The notes under the pieces are model-generated. The model had not been told where the DNA came from and made no database searches. It was given only the letters and a program-made list of their open reading frames with translations. A DNA stretch of 20,414 bases from F23-B02 sp963590435 (GTDB lineage Bacteria; Bacillota; Clostridia; Oscillospirales; Oscillospiraceae), in assembly GCA_963590435.1 (NCBI GenBank), contig CAVAPG010000025.1, forward strand, positions 1 to 20,414, written 5' to 3'. Positions 15,719 to 20,414 of the stretch are shown here, in pieces (position 1 is the first letter of the stretch; every line of letters starts with the position of its first letter). The position numbers were made by a program, and so were the translations under genes.

Positions 15719-15832
15719 ACAGATGAGAGAGCAAATGATTACAACGAATAAGGTGAAGTTTTCTTTGCCTCAACCTTATGGTCGTATATTAGCACACAAA
15801 GATTGATAAATAAAATACATATACCATTGCGG

Positions 15833-15860
15833 TTGCCATATTCAAAAAATATGGTATAAT
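15833..15860 (+). promoter_or_regulatory. Promoter of the second LysR gene
   Basis: TTGCCA (15833-15838), a 16-bp spacer and a perfect TATAAT (15855-15860), about 30 bp before the ATG at 15891. Confidence 0.75.
15836..15854. promoter_or_regulatory. LysR-box inside the promoter spacer
   Basis: CCATATT, loop CAAAA, AATATGG is a perfect 7-bp inverted repeat with T-N11-A (T15839, A15851). It fills the spacer between -35 and -10, a position for autorepression. A wider inverted repeat, TATACCAT (15820-15827) with ATGGTATA (15851-15858), reuses the right half-site, so two overlapping dimer sites are possible. Confidence 0.6.
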
Positions 15861-15890
15861 CGTCTAAAGATAAAAACGGGGGACAAGCAT

Positions 15891-16841
15891 ATGGACCTGA
15901 GAACGCTTAGATATTTCACGGTTGTTGCCGAAGAGCTCAACATCACCCACGCGGCCGAGCGCCTGTGCATGAGTCAGCCGCCGCTGAGCAATCAGATGAA
16001 GTCACTTGAGGATGAGCTCGGGACGACACTTTTTATCCGCGGCAAGCGTCAGCTTCAGCTTACGGAGGCAGGCAAGCTTCTTCTGCGCCGCGCAAGGCAG
16101 ATATTAGACATGGCAGACAGAACCGCGCATGAGGTCATGAGCCTTGAGGACGGCATGAGCGGAACGATAAACCTCGGCATTGTTGAGGGGCGCGCGCCTT
16201 TTCTTATTGCGCGCTGGATATCCGGATTTACAGAGGAATATCCGAATGTCAGATACACCATGTGGAACGGCAGCAGCGACGATGTCCTTGAAAGGCTGCG
16301 CCTCGGATCGGTAGATCTTGCCGTCATCGCCGCGCCCTATGACACAGAGCATCTTGAGGGCATAACGGTCGGGCGCGGTCCCTGGGTTGCGGTCATGTCG
16401 CGCTCAAACGACCTTGCCAAAGGCGGCGACACCATTCCGCTTCTCAAGCTTGCCGGAAGGCCGCTTATTGTTCCGAGCCGCCCGTCGCGTATCGATGCAA
16501 TTCAGAAATGGTTCGCCGAAGCCGGAGCCGAGCCTAATATAATATGCACCCTGTCGAACTACCTTGACGCAATCGCGCTCACCGAGCTTGATGTCGGCAT
16601 AACCATATTTCCGCGCACAACGTATACGCCGAATGATCTGCTTGTTACGAAGGTTATAACCGAGCCTGCACGGCAGATTGAATACGTCCTCGTGCGCATG
16701 AAAAACCGCGAGCCCTCGGCGCTCATGACCGAGTTCATAAACTATGTGCGCGACACGGAAGGCACCATTGCCGATGAGCCAGGCTTCAGCGAAATACTCA
16801 AAAATGAATATGTCCCGCCCGAGGGCACTCCGTATCTGTGA
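15891..16841 (+). CDS. LysR-family transcriptional regulator
   Basis: A 316-residue LysR-type regulator. The N-terminal helix-turn-helix is canonical (MDLRTLRYFTVVAEELNITH, then AAERLCMSQPPLSNQMKSLE, with LGTTLFIRGKRQLQLTEAG as the wing). The effector-binding domain follows from about residue 90, beginning GTINLGIVEG. ATG at 15891 is preceded by GGGGGA. It lies divergent from asnB across a 534-bp region that holds the T-box leader, and it is followed by a terminator, so it stands alone. The LysR box in its promoter suggests autorepression. Its target is uncertain: no LysR box is visible next to asnB, so control of the amide operon is possible but unsupported. The effector is unknown. Confidence 0.9.
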   Translation: MDLRTLRYFTVVAEELNITHAAERLCMSQPPLSNQMKSLEDELGTTLFIRGKRQLQLTEAGKLLLRRARQILDMADRTAHEVMSLEDGMSGTINLGIVEGRAPFLIARWISGFTEEYPNVRYTMWNGSSDDVLERLRLGSVDLAVIAAPYDTEHLEGITVGRGPWVAVMSRSNDLAKGGDTIPLLKLAGRPLIVPSRPSRIDAIQKWFAEAGAEPNIICTLSNYLDAIALTELDVGITIFPRTTYTPNDLLVTKVITEPARQIEYVLVRMKNREPSALMTEFINYVRDTEGTIADEPGFSEILKNEYVPPEGTPYL

Positions 16842-16875
16842 ACTGTCAAAACAGAATACTCCCTAAAAAGCAAAC

Positions 16876-16914
16876 TCTCCCGTCTGCCGTGATGCAGTCG
16901 GGAGAATATTTTTT
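16876..16914. terminator. Bidirectional terminator between LysR and the InlB-repeat gene
   Basis: TCTCCCG (16876-16882), a T/T mismatch, CTGC, loop CGTGAT, GCAG, and CGGGAGA (16899-16905), then ATATTTTTT on the plus strand and GTTTGCTTTTTAGGG on the minus strand. It should end both the LysR transcript and the convergent holB-ricT operon. Confidence 0.85.
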
Positions 16915-16920
16915 CACGCT

Positions 16921-17358
16921 TCAGTCGTCCGTTTCGCTTGATGATTCGGCGGCTTTTTTCGAAAATGTGGCTACGATGCTGTGATCCTCGGTGACATTCG
17001 ATACGGTATAGCTTTCAACGGCCCCCTTGTCCTCGCCGTCGACCATGACGGAATGTATCTCATAGCCCTCGTTTGCCGTTATGTTTATGGTGATGCTTCC
17101 CCAGTCGGAGACTGTTACGCTGCCGTTGGGATCGGTCGTTCCTCCGTTGCCGGCGGTGACATGAACCGTGTGCGTGGTATCGGTCTGCGTTGTGGTCGTT
17201 TCGCTGTCGGGACTTGCGCTCTCGACGGTCGCGCTGTCATTTGACTGCACGGAGCCTGCCTTGAAATCAAAGCATCCGTCCGCCGCAACCACGACAACCG
17301 TGAGCACCGCCAGGACGCACAGGACGCCTGTTATAATCCATTTCTTTTTCATGCTCAT
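16921..17358 (-). CDS. Single-pass membrane protein with one InlB-type B-repeat domain
   Basis: A 145-residue protein of unknown function. A short basic start (MSMKKK) and one hydrophobic segment (8-26) serve as a signal anchor. A Ser/Thr/Asp-rich linker (about 35-62) leads to an all-beta domain (about 64-133: VHVTAGNGGTTDPNG ... ITANEGYEIHSVMVDG ... YTVSNVTEDHSIVATFS) resembling the divergent InlB B-repeat family, followed by an acidic Ser-rich tail. The domain should be outside the membrane. ADGC after the hydrophobic core is not a good lipobox. GAGGC precedes the ATG. It follows ricT by 24 bp and seems to be last in the holB operon, an odd place for a surface protein. Such repeats usually occur in large adhesins; one alone is small. 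Confidence 0.75.
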   Translation of the reverse strand: MSMKKKWIITGVLCVLAVLTVVVVAADGCFDFKAGSVQSNDSATVESASPDSETTTTQTDTTHTVHVTAGNGGTTDPNGSVTVSDWGSITINITANEGYEIHSVMVDGEDKGAVESYTVSNVTEDHSIVATFSKKAAESSSETDD

Positions 17359-17382
17359 TGTTTTTGCCTCTGTTTTTATTGA

Positions 17383-18648
17383 TTACTGCTCCTGCGGCTT
17401 TCCGCCCTTGTTTTTGGGCTTGCCGCGGTGATAATAACGGCGATTGGGTCTTTTTTTCTCGCCCTGCTCCGGCTTTGCCTCCTGATGCGGCTTTGGCTGC
17501 TCTGCTTTGTTCTGCTCGACAGACTGCTTTTTCTCGCCGCCGCGATGATTCGGGCGTTTTGCCGGCTTTACGCTTTTCTTTTTCTCCGGAGCGGCTTCGG
17601 CTGCTTCGACAGGCTGTGCGGCATTGACCTTTTCGGAATTTCCGTGCTTCCTACCGCCTCTGCGCGGACGGCGGCCGTGCCTCTTCTGAGCGGCGGCATT
17701 TGCCTGAACATCTTCGCTGCCGTCATCTGCTATAAGCTCGGGAATGTTCCATTCGTCCTCCGGCTCTTCCTCCACCTCAGGCTCGGGCGGAACATACTTG
17801 AGCACCGACGGCGGAGTTTCGCCGTCCTTGGGGCGTCCTCCGGGTACTGCCGCGACTTCGACTGCCCTGAAGGTTTTCAGCGTATCGTCGCCCTCGCCGT
17901 CAAGCTTCACCTTGACCATCTGGCGCAGGAGATTGACCTGCGTGACAGTGCCGTAGCCGGCTGTTGTTTCGACAAATGCGCCCTGCTTGGGGACATTTTT
18001 GGTCAGCTCCTCATATGCCTCCTGCTCATATCTCAGGCAGCACATTAATCTGCCGCAGGTTCCGGATATTTTACCGGGGTTGAGCGACATTGACTGCGTC
18101 TTCGCCATTTTCGTCGACACCGGCATAAACTCATCGATAAAGCCGCTGCAGCAGAACGGTCTTCCGCAGATGCCGATTCCGCCGAGCATTTTGGCCTCAT
18201 CTCTTACGCCGATCTGGCGCAGTTCAATCCTGTTGCGGAATATTCCCGCCAGGTCCTTTACAAGCTCGCGGAAGTCAACCCTGCCGTCTGATGTGAAGAA
18301 AAACGTCGTTTTATTGCCCTCGAAATTGCACTCAACATCGACAAGCTTCATGTCAAGCCCGTGCTCGGCGATCTTCTGTTTGCAAATTCCAAACGCTTCC
18401 TTCTCGCGCTGCTTGTTTATCTCCGCAACGCGAAGGTCATCGCGTGTTGCGATTCTCACGACCGGTCTGAGCGGCAGGATGACCGCATCGTCATCGACAC
18501 TGTGCCTGCCCTGTACGCAGTCGGCTATCTCAAGGCCCTTGCTTGTTTCCACTATAACCTGCTGGCCTGCTGTTACATTTTTTCCGTTGGGCGAAAAGTA
18601 ATAGCTCTTGCCCCTGTTTTTGAATTTTACGCTTATAATCTCAACCAA
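17383..18648 (-). CDS. ricT: RicT/YaaT-like PSP1-domain protein with long basic tail
   Basis: A 421-residue protein whose first 265 residues match the PSP1 C-terminal domain family (B. subtilis YaaT/RicT). RicT joins RicA and RicF in an Fe-S complex that acts with RNase Y in mRNA maturation and affects competence, sporulation and biofilm phosphorelays. The cysteine motifs are intact: GICGRPFCC (C161, C166, C167) and GTCGRLMCC (C198, C203, C204). From about 290 the protein becomes low-complexity: an acidic patch, then about 100 Lys/Arg/Gly/His-rich residues (HGRRPRRGGRKHG, KKRPNRRYYHRGKPKNKGG), far beyond the usual length of about 275. The start is TTG at 18648, one base after the holB stop, with GAGG seven bases ahead; the family N-terminus agrees. 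The holB-ricT order matches B. subtilis holB-yaaT. Confidence 0.9.
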   Translation of the reverse strand: MVEIISVKFKNRGKSYYFSPNGKNVTAGQQVIVETSKGLEIADCVQGRHSVDDDAVILPLRPVVRIATRDDLRVAEINKQREKEAFGICKQKIAEHGLDMKLVDVECNFEGNKTTFFFTSDGRVDFRELVKDLAGIFRNRIELRQIGVRDEAKMLGGIGICGRPFCCSGFIDEFMPVSTKMAKTQSMSLNPGKISGTCGRLMCCLRYEQEAYEELTKNVPKQGAFVETTAGYGTVTQVNLLRQMVKVKLDGEGDDTLKTFRAVEVAAVPGGRPKDGETPPSVLKYVPPEPEVEEEPEDEWNIPELIADDGSEDVQANAAAQKRHGRRPRRGGRKHGNSEKVNAAQPVEAAEAAPEKKKSVKPAKRPNHRGGEKKQSVEQNKAEQPKPHQEAKPEQGEKKRPNRRYYHRGKPKNKGGKPQEQ

Positions 18649-18649
18649 T

Positions 18650-19417
18650 TTATTTCCTCGTTTCCGGTGCCAGCTTCACTGCCAGCAATCCCATGATATG
18701 CTTCACGCCCGTGTTGACCATCTGATATTCCTCACAGCGCTCAATGAGCCGAATAATTTCCATTATGCGCATTTTGTCCTGTCCGTCCGTCAGCAGTCCG
18801 ACATATCGGCGCTTGAGCGCAAGCAGAACCTCGCCGAGCTGCTTCGCATCGATTGAAGCGTGGGTAAAGCACCACGCCGTAAGTTCCGGGATATCGCCGC
18901 GGCGTTCAAGCTCAAACAGTTCACCGGCAAGCTTTGCCGCCTCTTCACTGTCGGCATCCTCATCACCGGCACAGCTTATCATCACGCATCTCGAACGCAC
19001 CGTAACCAGCAGCAGCTCGGGGTTTGACACGCATAGGATAAAATGCACGCCGTCCGGCGGCTCCTCGAAAAGCTTGAGTGCGGCATTCTGCGCGTACACA
19101 TTCATCGTGTCGGCATCTTTTATTATAAAGACCTTTTCCGCCGCCTCATTCGGCAGGACATAGGCGTCCGCGTTCATATCGCGAATCTGATCTATAAGTA
19201 TCTCTTTTTTCTGCCTGCCCTTGTCATCGGTCATCCGCTCGACAACCGTAAGATCGGGATGCACACGCGCCATAACCTTGCGGCAGTCGCGGCACTCGCC
19301 GCAGGGGCGGTTCTTCTCACTGCTGCACAGCATCTGCCGGGCAAGGGAAAATGCCTTTTCCATCCTTGCGTTTTCCGACGCCGAGGACACTATATATGCA
19401 TGTGACAGCTTTTCCAT
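18650..19417 (-). CDS. holB: DNA polymerase III delta' subunit
   Basis: A 255-residue AAA+ clamp-loader subunit of the replicative polymerase, somewhat shorter than usual. It starts MEKLSHAYIVSSAS; the P-loop is absent, as is normal for many delta' proteins that do not bind ATP. A four-cysteine zinc site is present (C31, C39, C42, C45: PCGECRDC), then ALKLFEEPP (113-121) and the SRC motif (142-144). GGAGG precedes the ATG. It heads the minus-strand operon holB-ricT-InlB-repeat protein, driven by a good promoter at 19484-19456. In B. subtilis tmk lies just upstream of this block; here it is absent and an unrelated divergent gene follows. Confidence 0.92.
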   Translation of the reverse strand: MEKLSHAYIVSSASENARMEKAFSLARQMLCSSEKNRPCGECRDCRKVMARVHPDLTVVERMTDDKGRQKKEILIDQIRDMNADAYVLPNEAAEKVFIIKDADTMNVYAQNAALKLFEEPPDGVHFILCVSNPELLLVTVRSRCVMISCAGDEDADSEEAAKLAGELFELERRGDIPELTAWCFTHASIDAKQLGEVLLALKRRYVGLLTDGQDKMRIMEIIRLIERCEEYQMVNTGVKHIMGLLAVKLAPETRK

Positions 19418-19455
19418 AACATCCTCCGTCCGCAGTGAAAATACTTAATCAGTTT

Positions 19456-19484
19456 ATTTTACTCTTTTCATCGTTTTAAGTCAA
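19456..19484 (-). promoter_or_regulatory. Promoter of the holB operon
   Basis: Read on the minus strand: TTGACT (19484-19479), a 17-bp spacer and TAAAAT (19461-19456), each five of six to consensus. The start site should be near 19449, about 32 bases before the holB ATG. Confidence 0.7.
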
Positions 19485-19606
19485 CAAAAAGCTCGGTCGT
19501 CGACTGCGCTCCGGTATAGCTTAGTCAAGCATAGTTTACAGTCAGGGTAAGAAAAAAGTGTAGCTTTAACGCCTGCATGTTTGCCGTTAAATTAACATAA
19601 AACATC

Positions 19607-19635
19607 TTGCCCTTAGACATCATTTGTGGTATACT
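19607..19635 (+). promoter_or_regulatory. Promoter of the polytopic membrane protein gene
   Basis: TTGCCC (19607-19612), a 17-bp spacer and TATACT (19630-19635), 46 bp before the ATG at 19681. The stretch 19490-19606 between this and the holB promoter shows nothing I can name beyond a weak GCTT-AGTC-AAGC inverted repeat near 19519-19530. Confidence 0.65.
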
Positions 19636-19680
19636 CTGCTCTCGATTAAAATTAGCATAAATTATCAGAAGGGGTTGCCT

Positions 19681-20307
19681 ATGAAACGTTTATACGGAAA
19701 TCTTAAGATGAGTTGGCCAAAGGTAATCATCTTTTCTCTTATTGTCGGTATCTACACAGGACTGATTATGATGGTTGACGCACTTGACGAGACGTCATTC
19801 CAGGACATCGGCATAAGCTACGAATGGTGGGTTATCTTTGCGGTTATAATCGTCGTCAACTGCAGCAAGAACTGGGAGGCAATGCTCAAGTGCTTCGTGT
19901 TTTTCCTCATAAGCCAGCCTGTGGTTTACGCAGTTGAGGTGCTGTTCGGCGAATTCGGAATGGATAAGGCCATTGTATATTTCCGCACCTGGCTGCCGAT
20001 GATCATTCTGACCCTGCCCGGCGGATTTATAGCGTTCTACTGCAAAAAGCAGAACATGCTCGGCGCGGTTATACTCGGACTCGGCAATGCAATCCAGTGT
20101 CTGTTCGGCGCGGTTTATTTCATCAAGGCAGTAAGCAGCTTCCCCCATCACATACTCAGCTGCATAATCTGCTTTGCGTCCATGTTCATAATGAGCATCT
20201 GCATCCAGAAAGAGAAAAAGTACCGTCTGGTGTCTATTCTCCTGCCGTTTGTGCTGACTGCCTTGGCGGTTGTCATTCTGCTTGCAATGGGCCGTACACT
20301 GGTCTGA
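19681..20307 (+). CDS. Polytopic membrane protein of unknown function
   Basis: A 208-residue integral membrane protein that I do not recognise. Hydrophobic segments lie at about 14-34, 48-60, 68-89, 103-121, 126-149, 156-175 and 184-204, so six or seven helices. Short basic cytoplasmic-looking loops (KMSWPK, CKKQN, QKEKKYR) suit a cytoplasmic N-terminus. No transporter signature, catalytic motif or cysteine pattern stands out. ATG at 19681 is preceded by GAAGGGG seven bases ahead; an upstream in-frame ATG at 19624 lies within the -10 region and is rejected. It has its own promoter and is followed by a hairpin, so it appears to be a single-gene unit, divergent from holB. Confidence 0.8.
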   Translation: MKRLYGNLKMSWPKVIIFSLIVGIYTGLIMMVDALDETSFQDIGISYEWWVIFAVIIVVNCSKNWEAMLKCFVFFLISQPVVYAVEVLFGEFGMDKAIVYFRTWLPMIILTLPGGFIAFYCKKQNMLGAVILGLGNAIQCLFGAVYFIKAVSSFPHHILSCIICFASMFIMSICIQKEKKYRLVSILLPFVLTALAVVILLAMGRTLV

Positions 20308-20332
20308 AAAGATCAGTTCTCTCCGCACATAG

Positions 20333-20364
20333 TTCAACAACAATAGCAACAACAATAACAACAT
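20333..20364 (+). repeat. Short CAA-rich imperfect 12-bp repeat
   Basis: CAACAACAATAG is followed by CAACAACAATAA and CAAC between the stop of the membrane protein gene and the final hairpin. It should be unstructured in RNA. It is too short to say more. Confidence 0.6.
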
Positions 20365-20366
20365 GA

Positions 20367-20399
20367 CAAGAAGCCCGATGCATCGCATCGGGCTTCTTG
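20367..20399 (+). terminator. Perfect 15-bp hairpin after the membrane protein gene
   Basis: CAAGAAGCCCGATGC (20367-20381), loop ATC, GCATCGGGCTTCTTG (20385-20399). The stem ends in CTTCTTG rather than a clean U-run, so termination is probable but not certain. It is the last feature before the window edge. Confidence 0.7.
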
Positions 20400-20414
20400 A
20401 GCGTGTCATAAAAG

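Noticed and set aside
18650..19417. Missing P-loop in HolB as a novelty
   Set aside because: Loss of Walker A is common in delta' subunits; the zinc cysteines and SRC motif are present.

Overview
The window reads as a chromosomal segment of a low-G+C-phylum anaerobe, most likely a gut-type Clostridia (Oscillospirales-like), judged from gene content: an Asn T-box leader, a type III glutamine synthetase, a holB-ricT (yaaT) pair as in Firmicutes, a BioY transporter, and strong GGAGG-type ribosome binding sites. No phage, plasmid, CRISPR or transposase gene is visible. Thirteen protein genes and one riboswitch account for nearly all of the sequence.

Layout. 1-641 holds no convincing gene. It contains two tandem copies of a 109-bp structured repeat (three-way-junction fold), then five hairpins in a row (273-439), then a partial inverted relative of the first repeat. 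642-3083 is a divergent pair: mtaB (tRNA methylthiotransferase, minus) and a cysteine desulfurase (plus). Their start codons are only 24 bp apart, and the desulfurase promoter lies inside the mtaB coding sequence. A hairpin at 3106 separates the desulfurase from the convergent trkA-trkH potassium-uptake operon (3154-5954, minus). 6062-8673 is a LysR regulator divergent from a PutP-type sodium/proline symporter; the shared region has both promoters and a palindromic LysR box.

8737-15356 is a run of five minus-strand genes: asnB, glnN, pyrG, nadE, bioY. The first four all handle amide or ammonia nitrogen: Gln-dependent Asn synthesis, Gln synthesis, Gln-dependent CTP synthesis and ammonia-dependent NAD synthesis. 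Ahead of asnB is a T-box leader with an AAC (Asn) specifier and a TGGC bulge fitting a tRNA-Asn GCCA end, so uncharged tRNA-Asn probably controls at least asnB and glnN, perhaps the whole run. A second LysR regulator (15891-16841, plus) has a LysR box inside its own promoter. The last minus-strand operon (16921-19417) is holB, ricT and a small single-pass protein with an InlB-type repeat. The window ends with an unrecognised polytopic membrane protein (19681-20307, plus) and a perfect 15-bp hairpin.

I did not find an obvious new multi-gene system. The points most worth a second look are the structured repeats at the left edge, the nested divergent promoter of mtaB/desulfurase, a Gly-to-Cys change in one selectivity-filter loop of TrkH, an Asn T-box whose competing hairpin lacks a U-run, and the amide-nitrogen operon itself.
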